Notes: generated by a model not told the origin, from the sequence alone. DNA of 64,000 nt from Cordilura impudica (GCA_963682025.1 OY821519.1:252886116-252950115); one strand, 5' to 3'; positions 1 to 10,281 are shown, counted from the stretch's first letter. Numbers and translations are program-made.

Positions 1-300
1 TAAAAAATTACCTTTTCTCAAAAAAATAACTTTTCTTAAAAAATTAGCTTCTCCGAAAAAAGCACCTTCTCTTAAAAAAGTACCTTTTCTGAAAAATTAA
101 CTTTTGTGAAGAAAGTTTTTTTTTAAATAAGTATCTCTTCTTAAAAAAACTAAATTTTCTTTAAAAGAACTTTTTCTTAAAAATAGAAAATATAGGCTAC
201 TTTTCTTCAAAAGATAATTTTCTTTAGAAATTATATTTTCTTAAAAAAGTACCTATTTTTAAAAAAATATCTTTACTTAGAAAAGTGTTTTTTTTTAAAG
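1..300 (-). repeat. Degenerate 18-bp minisatellite, block 1
   Basis: A run of imperfect units of the form CTTAAAAAAGTACCTTTT, the reverse complement of the AAGAAAAGGTACTTTTTT unit seen elsewhere in the window. Unit length is about 17-20 bases with many substitutions and indels. The block is cut by the window start. It has no coding sense. Confidence 0.85.
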
Positions 301-2454
301 TAAGTTACTATTAGGTCTGCTTTTTTAGTAAATGTCGATTGAATTAATTTCCCATAACTTTTATTTGCTTTAAACTAAAACACTTTTCTTTAAGTTTCTA
401 TATTTATTCATAGCTTACAAAATGCAATTCCATTGAAAAATATGTAGTTTTAACAATTTAAGTTTGTTTTCTTGATAGAGATCCATACAATGATATAGAG
501 TATACATTATAAATTGTATCGACATTCTAAACAATTTTTCAATTTTCTAGCAAATATTGTATTCAATTGTGTATATATAGTTGCTTTGTATTTGCTTTGC
601 AATTTAGTTTTTACATACAATTTTTTCAGAATACGAATGATGTTTATTTAACATTTTCTGCAACTCTTCCAACCAATTCGGCCAACTACTGAATTTCCCT
701 TCTAAACACTTATATATGAAGAAATGAAGTCAATAAGTTTTTCACTTGAACGCCTTTCCTTAAGTTTTTGTACTACATATCTTACAAGAAAAATTCCTTT
801 TTTCAAAACTTTTCTGTCATAAGTAGTTCTTTATCAATTTTGCATACAAAGAAAAAAAGCTACAGAAATTGTTACATTGAAATGTAAAATGGCCATGATT
901 GGAAATATAGTTTTGAGCCATATGTAAGAAATTTTAAAATGTATTTATTTGTGAGTATTCATTTATATATTTTTTTTTTGTAGATACAAACTTTTTATAA
1001 TAAAAAAAAGTCAAATCAATTTACTATAACACAAAGTAGCTCAGTAGATTTTTAAACTAAATCGTATTTAATTGTTTAGGATTGAAACTGAAACATATTT
1101 AAAATGTCGTATTTTATTTATTGTACTTTTATTGCGTTGTAAATAATTGATGAGTGTACTTACCTTTTGATTAGAATTTATATTTGAGAATTTGAAAAAT
1201 TTTGAAAGGATCTGTAAGAGAGAGAAAATGAATTTAGAACATAATGAGATATTTGATAAGGCAAAGAATTTAAAATCAAATGGTTGGTCAAATAATTTTA
1301 CATGGTGTACAAACCACTATATAGGGTTCCTGTTATAAAAAAAAATAACATCCAAAAAAAATACTTCCTTTAACAATAATTTTTGCATGGGAGAATGTCT
1401 TTTATGTTCGAATTTCAATGTTTTTGGCATACGAAAAAACTCCCATTTTTTTTTTTTTACCATTTTTACCCTCTGAATATAAGTTTCGGTAGCAAAGACA
1501 AAATTCTGCTAATTTTTTAGCGTCCTGTAACATATGCTAGTTTCATATAAAGTTGAGTCTTTATTTGTGCGTTTGCTAAAAAAAAAAAAACAGTGGGCTA
1601 CGTATAATTAATTTTTTAATATATTTTCTAATACTCATACGTAGAAGTGTACAACCTTTCCAATACTGCATGACAAAAACAATTTAATTTCTCTAATATA
1701 CTGATATATTTAGAACATATGGCAACACTGAATTATGTTTAACTATGTAAGTCAAAAGTGATGCCTTCGTTAAGTGCAAAAGTAAAATTTTGTCCTCTTT
1801 TCAATTAGTTAGAATTTAGAATAACAGTGAATAGATGTTTTGATGTTTTGATAGACAGCCAAATATTTGTCTAACACATGATGCCCTCTGCATCTACATA
1901 CATATATATAAAAAAACACACACACACAATAAAAAACAGGGTCAAGAAAATTTATTTTTGTCCAAATGGGCCATAAAAATAAATATGCTCGGGAGAAATT
2001 ATGTACATGAGCTAAGATAGGCTAAAATCACATTGAATTTGTTCCAAATTTTTTCAGTTTAGTTAAGGCTCCTGTATAACTTGGTTTTATTGCGGCCAAC
2101 TGGATTTTTATTAAAGCTAATAAGTAATACATTCATGGTTTTTAAAAAATTTTTTATGTTTCGAAAAAAGAAAAAAGAATTTAGAGATTTTCATTTTTTA
2201 GCAACGAATTGAAAATAATAACTGCCAAACTAAGTGAATGTCATCGAAAACTCATTTTTAAAAATAAAAACAAATATTAAATCGAAATTCATCTTAAGCT
2301 CATCACTTAGCGGATGCTATCTTGAGTAATAGACTTGCTGATTCGATGAATGTGTACGCTGTACGTATTTTTTTAAATTATTTTCCTAAAATGCACGGAA
2401 ATTCGATTGCTATTAACAGCATAAGTAAAATAGGATATATACAAATATATGTAT
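301..2454. other. AT-rich unclassified DNA
   Basis: No supported gene. It contains scattered homopolymer runs (T-run near 1449, A-runs near 1342 and 1585) and a short CA run near 1915-1928. No open frame with credible composition was found on either strand. It could be intergenic or intronic. Confidence 0.5.
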
Positions 2455-2640
2455 AAAATCGCAAAAAGCAAAATTGCATAAACATAAAATCTCAAAAACG
2501 CAAAATCGCGAAAACGCTAAAATCGCACCACAGCAAAATGGAAAAAACAGAACAATTTTTAAAAAGAATGCAAAATCACTAAAATGCAAAGTCGTAAAAG
2601 TGGAAAAATAGCGAAACCCTAAAATAAAACAAGTTTAAAA
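2455..2640. repeat. GCAAAATCGCAAAA-type degenerate array, block 1
   Basis: Short A-rich units built around AAAATCGCAAAA with frequent changes, mostly 9-16 bases long. The same array type returns at 4029-4660, 4905-5205, 5513-6260 and, in shorter form, inside 17370-17900. It resembles a decayed simple repeat rather than a gene. Confidence 0.7.
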
Positions 2641-3412
2641 ATTTTAGTCGGTCTAGACCGACTATACGATACCCTATACCATGTGTTTAGAGGCCCTATC
2701 TCTCAGACCCAACCAACTCGATATAGAAAATAAGCAAAAACCAAATTTGAGTGAGATTTGTATTAATTTTTTTGGCTGCATATATGAAAAGTTCATATCG
2801 GATGCTATATCTATATGGGGACTAGGCCTAAAAATGGATCGATCCTGACCATGTTTGGTAAAGTCTCTTGTATTTTGCAAAAATACATACAAAAAAAATT
2901 TGAGAAGAATCATTGCAATATTTTTGTTTTTTGATAGATATAAGTGAAGATCGGGAAGCAGCTCTATATGGGGCCTATGACTAAGAGTTGTCCTCATTTT
3001 TGGACTACTGATTAATGGATGTAATAAATACAATTTGACTAAGATTTATATGATAATTTGGATCTTATGGCAATTTATGTTGATTTCATAGGAGTCATTT
3101 ATATGTGGGCTAGGTCTGACCACGGACCGATTCTCAGCAATTTCAATAGCGTTCATCCTATGGCCGATAAAAGCTTGTATAGCAAATTTCATCCAAATAT
3201 ACTCATATTTGCGACCTGCAGTTTGATTACAAGCTTTACATGGACACACAGACGGACGGACGGACGGACGGACATCGTTAAATCGAATCAGATAGTGATT
3301 CTGATTCGATCGGTATAATAAAAGATGGGTCTAGGTCAAATATTTTTGGTAGTTACAAACAGCAGCACAAAGTCATTATATACAAACCACATAGTGGTAT
3401 AGGGTATAAATA
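2628..3412 (-). mobile_element. mini-me-like (Helitron-like) repeat copy A
   Basis: Nearly full-length copy, reverse relative to the GTCC strand. It opens with an 18-bp perfect palindrome AGTCGGTCTAGACCGACT (2645-2662) followed by ATACGATACCCTATACC, has a (CGGA)n tract at about 3251-3275, and ends with GGTATAGGGTATAAA. Known dipteran mini-me/INE-1 elements also carry a GTCY microsatellite and TATACCC/GGGTATA ends; assignment here is by that resemblance. The 119, 86 and 67-residue frames inside recur only because the repeat recurs. Confidence 0.7.
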
Positions 3413-4041
3413 GCGCAAAATCGCTATATCTATATGGGGACTAGGCCTAAAAATGGATCGATCCTGACCATGTTTGGTAAAGTCTCTTGTATTTTGGAAA
3501 AATACATACAAAAAAAATTTGAGAAGAATCATTGCAATATTTTTGTTTTTTTATAGATATAAGTGAAGATCGGGAAGCAGCTCTATATGGGGCCTATGAC
3601 TAAGAGTTGTCCTCATTTTTGGACTACTGATTAATGGATGTAATAAATACAATTTGACTAAGATTTATATGATAATTTGGATCTTATGGCAATTTATGTT
3701 GATTTCATAGGAGTCATTTATATGTGGGCTAGGTCTGACCACGGACCGATTCTCAGCAATTTCAATAGCGTTCATCCTATGGCCGATAAAAGCTTGTATA
3801 GCAAATTTCATCCAAATATACTCATATTTGCGACCTGCAGTTTGATTACAAGCTTTACATGGACACACAGACGGACGGACGGACGGACATCGTTAAATCG
3901 AATCAGATAGTGATTCTGATTCGATCGGTATAATAAAAGATGGGTCTAGGTCAAATATTTTTGGTAGTTACAAACAGCAGCACAAATTCATTATATACAA
4001 ACCACATAGTGGTATAGGGTATAAATAGCGCAAAATCGCGA
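2804..4041. repeat. 619-bp tandem segmental duplication
   Basis: Bases 2804-3422 are repeated at 3423-4041 with few differences: one GGAC unit fewer in the second copy and a few point changes. The duplicated unit comprises most of mini-me-like copy A plus about 13 bases of flanking A-rich array (AGCGCAAAATCGC-type). The junction sits at a short shared GCTATATC/ATCGC sequence, which suggests an unequal exchange or replication slip rather than a new transposition. Confidence 0.9.
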
Positions 4042-4660
4042 AAAACCTAAAATCACAAGAGCGCAGAACGCCAAATTGTAAAAACTTAAAATTGCTAAAA
4101 AAAAATTTAAATGGTAAAAAACACAAAATAAAAAAATTCTAAAACCTAAAATCGCAAAAAGACACTCGTATAAAATTCGCATAACGTCAAAATTGCAAAA
4201 AAGAAAACGCAAAACCACAAAAATGCTAAGACACAAAATCGCCAAAGCCGTAAAAGCGCAAAAGCGCAAAAACGTAACACATTTTAAATGCAATTGCAAA
4301 AACACAAAACCACAAAATTGTAAAATCGTACAAAAGCAAAAACGGCAAGTAAAAGTGCAAAACCGCGGATACCTTAAATCGCAACAACATAAAATCGCGT
4401 ATACCTAAAACTGCAACAATGCCAAAATGCAAAAAATTAAGATCGTAAAAATGCAAAATGTCAAAAACGCAAAATCATAAAAATGATAAAACAGAAAATG
4501 CAAAAACAAAATTGTAAAGATATCACAGGAACTCAAAATTACAAACAAAAAACTAAAACCGCAAAATCGCGGAAACGCAACACTTTTTACAAGGAATTGT
4601 AAAAGTCCAAAAACCCAAAATTTTAAAACCAAAAAATTTAAATCAAAATAGCACAAAATC
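4029..4660. repeat. GCAAAATCGCAAAA-type degenerate array, block 2
   Basis: Continues the A-rich array found before copy A. Units such as GCAAAAACGCAAAATCG recur with high divergence. The overlapping Phe/Leu/Cys-rich frames on both strands are low-complexity by-products. Confidence 0.7.
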
Positions 4661-4673
4661 TTAAAAGCTAATA

Positions 4674-4890
4674 ACTGTGGTCATGCTTTTGAGAAAAATA
4701 ACTTTTTATGTAAATGTAATGGGGCTTCATTACGACTTAGGTCAGTATGTTTTCATTAATAACTTTTTAATAAACAGTTTTAGAGAAATGGGGATTTCAA
4801 GTAAATATAAAGCATTTTTAGTAGAATATGATAGCTTACATAACTCAAATCGTTCTTAAGTCGACTGAGGCGGTTATCGCTTGTGACCAC
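4674..4890. mobile_element. Possible small MITE with 9-bp inverted ends
   Basis: The segment interrupts the A-rich array and has CTGTGGTCA at its left end and TGACCACAG at its right end. Internal sequence is not array-like. No convincing target-site duplication was seen, so the assignment is weak. Confidence 0.3.
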
Positions 4891-4904
4891 AGATATAAGT
4901 GTTT

Positions 4905-5205
4905 AAAAGGAATTATAAAAATGAAAATGACAAAATCGCAATTACAAAACGCAGAAACGCTAAGTCTGGAAAACGCAAAATCGTAAAAACGCAGTATAAT
5001 TCTTAAAAGAAATATTAATAGAAACTATTTTTTATAAGTATTTCGTGTAGATTAAATTTTTAAAAGGAATTGCAAAAACGTAAAAACTCCAAAACACAAA
5101 CGCACAAAATCGGAAGAAAATAAAATTGTGTAAACGCAAAATTGCAAAAACGTAAGAATATAAAATCGCAGATTAAAATGGCAAAAACGTACGGTATGTA
5201 CGGTA
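4905..5205. repeat. GCAAAATCGCAAAA-type degenerate array, block 3
   Basis: Resumes the A-rich array after the possible MITE, again with AAAATCGTAAAAACGCA-like units. No gene is supported. Confidence 0.65.
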
Positions 5206-5221
5206 TGAAAACTGATTCCTA

Positions 5222-5332
5222 ACCACACTGCTCGTAGGCCTGAGGTGAGTGCGTTAAAGCGCATGACCAAAAGGTGCAAGTACGAGTGTATGTAAGACAG
5301 TCGCAGGTTCCAACCTCATGGCCGCCCTAAGT
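5222..5332 (+). repeat. tRNA-like (SINE-type) head
   Basis: The segment reads like a decayed tRNA. It has an A-box-like stretch around GTGAGTGCGTTAAAGCGC, a GACC-loop-GGTC-like arm and a B-box-like GCAGGTTCCAACCTC. It is followed within 70 bases by a hammerhead-like motif. This arrangement suggests a short retroposon transcribed by RNA polymerase III. It is too diverged to be a functional tRNA. Confidence 0.35.
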
Positions 5333-5396
5333 ATAAAAATTTCATATAGAAACAATCCATTCAATTAGAACATAACAATTAAAACAATGTTAAATA

Positions 5397-5437
5397 AATT
5401 GCTGATGAAGGCTGAAATGCCAGAAACCGGTCCGATT
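5397..5437 (+). ncRNA. Hammerhead-ribozyme-like motif
   Basis: The core CTGATGA (5402-5408) is followed by stem II (GGC, loop TGAAAT, GCC), then GAAA (5423-5426), and ACCGGTC, which supplies A15.1, U16.1 and the cleavage-site C. Stem I can form five pairs between 5397-5401 and 5433-5437. Weak points are an A-A instead of an R-Y pair at positions 10.1/11.1, and a stem III without a loop (palindromic ACCGGT), which would work only as a dimer. Penelope-like elements and some SINEs carry such ribozymes. Confidence 0.45.
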
Positions 5438-5512
5438 AAGAATACAGTGCAGTTATGAATTTTTAGAAATATACGCTTTCTTCTGTTCTCCCACGCACCA
5501 TTGAAAACAAAA

Positions 5513-5556
5513 ACTGAATTTCGCAAAAAAAAAACAAAATAACAAAAACATCAAAT
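5513..5556. repeat. A-rich degenerate array left of the MITE
   Basis: Short continuation of the A-rich AAAACAAAAT-type array, directly abutting the MITE at its AAAT target-site duplication. Confidence 0.5.
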
Positions 5557-5713
5557 GTGACCTTCTCCGAACAAAGGGACCTAGTGTGTGAAAATTATGT
5601 TTTCAGAGAAAAACGCATTTAAAGTTTCTACACCCTTTTAGGTACCAGAATCCACCGTTTTTGACACAACCCGTTTTTTGACACACTAGGTCCCTTTTCT
5701 CGGAGAAGGTCAC
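5557..5713. mobile_element. 157-bp MITE with ~33-bp inverted repeats
   Basis: The ends are inverted copies: GTGACCTTCTCCGA at the left and TCGGAGAAGGTCAC at the right. The pairing continues through AAAGGGACCTAGTGTGT and ACACACTAGGTCCCTTT with few mismatches. The element is flanked by AAAT on both sides (5553-5556 and 5714-5717), a clean 4-bp target-site duplication. It has no coding capacity, so it is a non-autonomous DNA element. Confidence 0.85.
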
Positions 5714-6262
5714 AAATAAAAAAACAAATGCAAAATCATAAAAACTAAAAAACGCAAAAACACATAATCTGAGAAACGAATAACAATTATGAAACGGAAT
5801 TGTAAAAATAGAAAATCGCAAAAAATCAAAAATACAATATTGTAAAATCGCACAAAAGCAAAATCACAAGTGGGAAAATGCAAAACATTTCTTAAAAGAA
5901 ATATTAAAAGAAATTATTTTTTATTAATATTTCGCAAATATTGAATATTAAGTGGTTTCAATGAATGGGTGCCTTAGGAGCGTTAATGTAAAAACGTAAA
6001 ATTGAAAAATCGCAAAAAGGTAAAATCGTAAGACGAATTATAAAAATCGCAAAAAACAAAAAAAAAATAAGATATAAAATATAAGAACTTACAAAAGCAG
6101 AATCTCAAAATCGTAGAAACACAAAACCGCCAGAACATAAAGTCGCAGCAACATAAAATTTAAAAAATTGACTAAGACACAAAATGGCAAAAACAAAAAA
6201 AATCACAAGAACGCAAAAGAAAAACAAAATATAATAAAAACAAAATAGCGAAAACTTAAAAT
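5714..6262. repeat. GCAAAATCGCAAAA-type degenerate array, block 4
   Basis: Array sequence continues to the right of the MITE, with an interruption of mixed sequence around 5890-5990. No gene is supported. Confidence 0.65.
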
Positions 6263-6264
6263 GT

Positions 6265-6700
6265 ATCAATATTTAAATAAAATTCATTAAATTTCATCAT
6301 AAATATTTGTCGAACACACAGAAGATATATAAGTGAGTTTGTTAATAAATACGTTTATAGATGCCTAAGGGTATGCTAATTAATTTAAACAATTCACACT
6401 TGAAATGCGATAAATACAATTATTTATAAATATTTATATAATCCATACGATGCCATATGCCAAATTTCACACTCCTCCGTTCGCGCATTTTGCTTAAAAA
6501 CGGTCACAGAGATTTTCTTTCACGTATTAATATACATATACTACCAGATTCCAGCCCTCGAAATTCGAGTGCAAATTCTAGGAAATTTTATTTTTTCATT
6601 AAATAAAGACCCTAAAGGTGTGCTAATCAATTGTAGTCAAATCAAAAATCAACACAAAAAACAAACTCATTTTGATTACAAAAACACAATAACAAATTTA
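6265..6700 (+). repeat. R2 dispersed repeat, partial copy
   Basis: Includes the R2 end CCAGCCCTCGAAATTCGAG (6551-6569) followed by TGCAAATTCTAGGAAATTTT. The preceding part, with GAACACACAGAAGATATATA, is also found in the R2 copy near 36050. The copy stops at AACAAATTTAA, exactly where a mini-me-like copy begins. Confidence 0.6.
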
Positions 6701-6701
6701 A

Positions 6702-7483
6702 CAAGTAAGAAAATTACAGTCGGTCCAGACCGACTATACGATACCCTATACCATGCGTTTAGAAACCCTATCTCTTAGGCCCAACTAACTGGACATTGAA
6801 AATAAGCAAAAACCAAATTTGAGTGGGATTTTTATTAATTTTTTTGGCTGCAGATGTGAAAAAGTTCATATCGGATGCTATATATATAAAGGGACTAGGT
6901 CCAAAAATGGACCGATCCTGATCATGTTTGGTAAAGTCTCTTGTATTTCGCAAAAATATATACAAGCAAAATTTGAGAAGAATCAGTGCAATATTTTTCT
7001 TTTTTGATAGATTTAAGTGAAGATCGGGAAGCAGCTCTATATGGGGTCAAAGGGACCATTTTTGGACTACTCATTAATGGATGTAATGAACGCATACAAA
7101 CCAAATTTGAGTAAGATCTATATGACAATTTGGATCTTATGGCAATTTATGTCGATTTCATATGGGTAATTTGTATGGGGGCTAGGTCTGAACATGGACC
7201 GATTCTCACCAATTTCAACAGCGTTCATCCCACGGCCGCTAAAAGCTTATATACCAAATTTCATCAAAATATATTCATATTTGCGACCTGCAGTTTGATT
7301 ACAAGCTTTACATGGACACACAGACGGACGGACGGACGGACGGACGGACATTGTTAAATCAACTCAGAAAGTGATTCTGATTCGATCGGTATAATTAAAG
7401 ATGGGTCTAGGTCAAATATTTTTGGTTGTTACAAACAGCAGCACAAAGTCATTATACCCAAACCACATAGTGGTATAGGGTAT
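6702..7483 (-). mobile_element. mini-me-like repeat copy B
   Basis: Begins ACAAGTAAGAAAATTACAG, then the palindrome with one mismatch (GTCGGTCCAGACCGAC), a (CGGA)n tract near 7323-7350, and ends GGTATAGGGTATAA. It lies between two R2 pieces in opposite orientation. Confidence 0.75.
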
Positions 7484-7640
7484 AATTATACATATGCTAT
7501 GTATGTTTTAATAAATTTGTTAATGTGTTTGTTAATGAGTTTGTTATCTTCATGAAAGTGTTGGTTCGTGAATTGGCTAAGTTGAAAAATAAAGCTGCCT
7601 AGAAATTGCACTCGAATTTCGGGTGCTGGAGTCTGCTAGT
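7484..7640 (-). repeat. R2 dispersed repeat, partial copy (reverse)
   Basis: Carries TTTGTTAATGTGTTTGTTAATG in the middle and ends with GCACTCGAATTTCGGGTGCTGG, the reverse of the R2 end. It is followed directly by a second, similar piece. Confidence 0.6.
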
Positions 7641-7832
7641 ATTCGTATAAAATTATACATTTGCTATGTATGCTTCAATAAATTTGTTAATGTGTTTCTT
7701 AATGCGTTTGTTATCTTCATTCACAATAATAATAAACCATAAAAGTGTTTGGTTTGTGAATTGGCTAAGTTGAAAAATAAAGTTGCCTAGAAATTGCACT
7801 CGAATTTCGGGTGCTGGATCTGCTAGTATTCA
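7641..7832 (-). repeat. R2 dispersed repeat, second tandem partial copy
   Basis: A near repeat of the preceding 157-bp piece, with extra bases (an ACAATAATAATAAACCATA stretch). It again ends in the CTCGAATTTCGGGTGCTGG end motif and CTGCTAGTATTCATATA. Confidence 0.6.
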
Positions 7833-8001
7833 TATAATGGTTATGTAAGAAATCTTTAAATTTATACGAGTACTATGTAAAAAGTAACTGTCTTGGTAAT
7901 AGATGTCGCTATTTAATTTGAAAGGATATTATTTGCTGAAGGCACTACTATTCACACCTGTCAAAATGTAGATTTTTCACCAGTAAATAGCTTGAGTATA
8001 A

Positions 8002-8212
8002 ATTACATTTATTAGGACTTGGTACCTTCTTTATAAATGCCGTTTTGCTGATTACCATCAAGGTCATCCAAACGAGGTTACTTTGCCAGAAATTATAGAA
8101 AAAATCAATTGCAAGGTTATGAATAATCGGGGATTAAAAATCCCAGAGATTGGGGAGACTATGTGCTACTTAATTGAGTGCCTACATAACATGTTGCAAA
8201 ATATTTGGCCAT
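8002..8212 (+). pseudogene. Possible exon or coding remnant, unrecognised
   Basis: One plus-strand frame stays open for about 70 codons with balanced, non-low-complexity residues, including RFADYHQGHPNEV and NRGLKIPEIGETMCYLIE. It ends in a TGA after LQNIWP. TATTAG just before it could be a splice acceptor. It has no start codon and I do not recognise the product. It may be an exon of a larger gene, a decayed gene, or chance. Confidence 0.25.
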
Positions 8213-9273
8213 GAAAAATCTGTCCGCAAAATATGTGCTTCGTTTTTGTTTCAGTTTCTCATATTTTGTTTGCCCAAAAGCCGCCTTATCATGATGTATT
8301 TAAAATTTTTTTCATCATTTATAAATAATTTCAAAAAATCCAGCTGCTGATTTACTTCATTTTCTTTTTTTTGAAAATCTTTTCCGTTTTCACTTAATAA
8401 ACATTTTTAAACATAGGTCCACTTAAACCAACTGGAATTTAACCAATATTTTACTTTTTTAATCTTCCTTCTTTTGTTTGTAAATATTTCATATTTTTCA
8501 TTTACAAAACTCGAAACACAAATAATCACTTTATCACCCTTAACTCACGTTTTTTTTCTCTCTCTCGAAACCAACACGCCACCAAGAACAACAACAAGAA
8601 AAAACAAATACAAGTATGTACTTTGAAACAGGGATTTTTATTATGCCCTAAAGACTGAAGGAGAATAAGGAAGACAAGACGAGAAACACAATACAATAGA
8701 ATAAACAACACATTAACATACACACACACACAAATATTTACAAGCGTTAATGCAGCCGCACATAAAAACTCATATAAAAAAAAAAACAGAAAGACACACA
8801 CACATCCACACATACACACATAGATCTAATACAATAGCAAAGAGTCATTGCACTAAATTGCAACTTTGTAGATAATAATAAAAATTAAAATATGTAATTG
8901 TTGTTGTTGATGTTGTGGGATGAAGCCAAGATATGGCAACAAACAACAATTGCAACAAATACACTTGAAACATGTGTTCACAACATATTTTTATTGTTGT
9001 AAACAACTTATGAGATTCTATAGAATAAACGGTGTATTTGTATAGTTAGATTTTTTTCTGCCACTGTCTGTAACTAAATCTGTATGTCTGCATCATTGTG
9101 CCTGTGTTTATGTGTTACCAACACAACCGACTAAACTACTTTTTAATAAAATGCTCGAATATTTCTCTGTATAAATATTCATTGTATTTTATAGTTTATT
9201 TTAGTTGTTTTTCAAAAAAAAAAAAAAAAAAAAAAAATGAATAAATAAAATGAGTAAAGGAATTTTTTAACTG

Positions 9274-9277
9274 CGCG
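9274..9277. repeat. Target-site duplication CGCG, left
   Basis: CGCG directly precedes the 5' LTR and recurs at 16731-16734 directly after the 3' LTR. Four-base duplications are usual for this group of elements. Confidence 0.85.
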
Positions 9278-9805
9278 AGTTAAGTCCAATGGAACACTGA
9301 ACTCAACAGATTCCATCGAACTTGAAAACCCTATATCTAGCATAAGAATAAATTACCAAGAATAAAATAAATACCATATTATTAAAATTATAATTTTTAA
9401 TAACTAGAACAAAGTGTTAATAAACTTTGTATTAATAAAATTGTTTACTCAATAATTATTTCAGTTCATCATTTAAAATGAAATAAATGTCAAACTAACA
9501 GAATTATAATTTTAAACGAAAACAAAGTGTTAATAAACTTTCATATGGAAACTTACTTCATTCATTGAAACTTGATACCTTTGTTTTCGTCATTAAACTA
9601 GAACAAAGAGTTAATAAACTTTGTATTGAAATTTTGTTTATTCATTTCAATCATTTAAAATAAAATAAATGTCAAATCACCAAAATTACAGTTTCAAAAC
9701 GAAAACAAAGTGTCGATAAACTTTCGTATGAAAAACTCACTTTGTTTTCGTCATTTACTTCCTACAAAATACAATATTGTTTTATGACCAACCAATTAAA
9801 CGTTC

Positions 9806-9813
9806 TATAAAAG
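9806..9813 (+). promoter_or_regulatory. LTR TATA box
   Basis: TATAAAAG within the 5' LTR, about 150 bases from its end. It precedes a U3-R boundary that I cannot place exactly. The same sequence is at 16576-16583 in the 3' LTR. Confidence 0.55.
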
Positions 9814-9895
9814 AAACCAATAGCATAAGCATATTTTTTTATTGAATATTTATAGTTTTAGATTAAGAATATTTTTGTATAAAAATATAGCAAAC

Positions 9896-9901
9896 AATAA
9901 A
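9896..9901 (+). promoter_or_regulatory. LTR polyadenylation signal
   Basis: AATAAA near the LTR end. The matching copy in the 3' LTR (16666-16671) would be the one used for the element's transcript. Confidence 0.5.
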
Positions 9902-9959
9902 GTAAAGAGCAGTTCATATTAACATTCCAACCAAATGTATTCGTGGACTTTCATTTAAC

Positions 9960-9971
9960 TGGCGCAGTCGG
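9960..9971 (+). promoter_or_regulatory. Primer-binding site, tRNA-Ser type
   Basis: TGGCGCAGTCGG starts at the last base of the LTR. This sequence matches the primer site reported for 17.6/297-group elements, which use a serine tRNA, rather than the lysine-type site of gypsy. Confidence 0.75.
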
Positions 9972-9986
9972 CAAACAAATCCAAAA

Positions 9987-10281
9987 GATATTCTGAAGAA
10001 TATCCCTATTTGGTCGCGACGCTATCTAAAAGAAATTAATGAAGATATTCTAAAGAATATCCTTTTTTAAAACAAAGAAACATTAGTGAAAATTGTCTAA
10101 AGAATATCCTTTTTTTTAAGAAAAAAAAAAAAAGTGAAACATTAGTGAAGATATTCCAAAGAATATCCTTTTTTGAAAAAAAATAACATTTGTTAAAATA
10201 CTGAAGATATTCTAAAGAATATCCTTTAAAAAAAAAAAAATATATATTTGTGAAAAATTTTAATATATTCCGAAGAATATC
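9987..10281 (+). repeat. Leader array of palindromic GATATTC..GAATATC repeats
   Basis: Six units spaced about 57 bases apart lie in the untranslated leader, at 9987, 10044, ~10091 (half-decayed), 10150, 10206 and 10264. Each carries an 18-base imperfect palindrome of the form GATATTCTAAAGAATATC followed by CTTTTTT and an A-rich spacer. Arrays in this position in gypsy and Idefix act as insulators; any such role here is only an analogy. Confidence 0.85.

Larger units (their letters stand above)
7833..9277. other. Mostly unclassified AT-rich DNA
   Basis: Contains one possible coding remnant (separate entry), a CA-rich tract near 8775-8820, a TTG/TTGTTGATG stretch near 8900 and a run of about 23 A at 9214-9237. 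The 97-residue minus-strand frame at 8526-8819 is produced by the CA tract and is not credible. Confidence 0.4.
9278..9960 (+). repeat. 5' long terminal repeat
   Basis: Runs from AGTTAAGTCC to TTTCATTTAACT. It contains TATAAAAG at 9806-9813 and AATAAA at 9896-9901. Four copies of a 21-base motif AACAAAGTGTTAATAAACTTT lie at 9408, 9521, 9602 and 9704. Its first ~88 bases duplicate the 3' end of env, which overlaps the 3' LTR. Confidence 0.95.

Noticed and set aside
3991..4656. Several Phe/Leu/Cys-rich frames on both strands
   Set aside because: Low-complexity translations of the GCAAAATCGCAAAA array.
5222..5332. A functional tRNA gene
   Set aside because: The acceptor and D arms do not pair and the B box deviates from GGTTCGANNCC; it is at best tRNA-derived.
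7130..7357. A 75-codon frame (MDLMAIYVDFI...TDGRTDGHC) recurring at several loci
   Set aside because: It recurs only because mini-me-like copies recur. Copies carry stops and indels, and the end is the translated GGAC tract.
8526..8819. 97-codon Cys/Phe-rich minus-strand frame
   Set aside because: Produced by a CA-rich tract and T-runs; no motif.
10044..10223. Leader palindromes as heat-shock elements
   Set aside because: TTC and GAA are separated by four bases (TTCTAAAGAA), not the two-base spacing of nGAAnnTTCn units.
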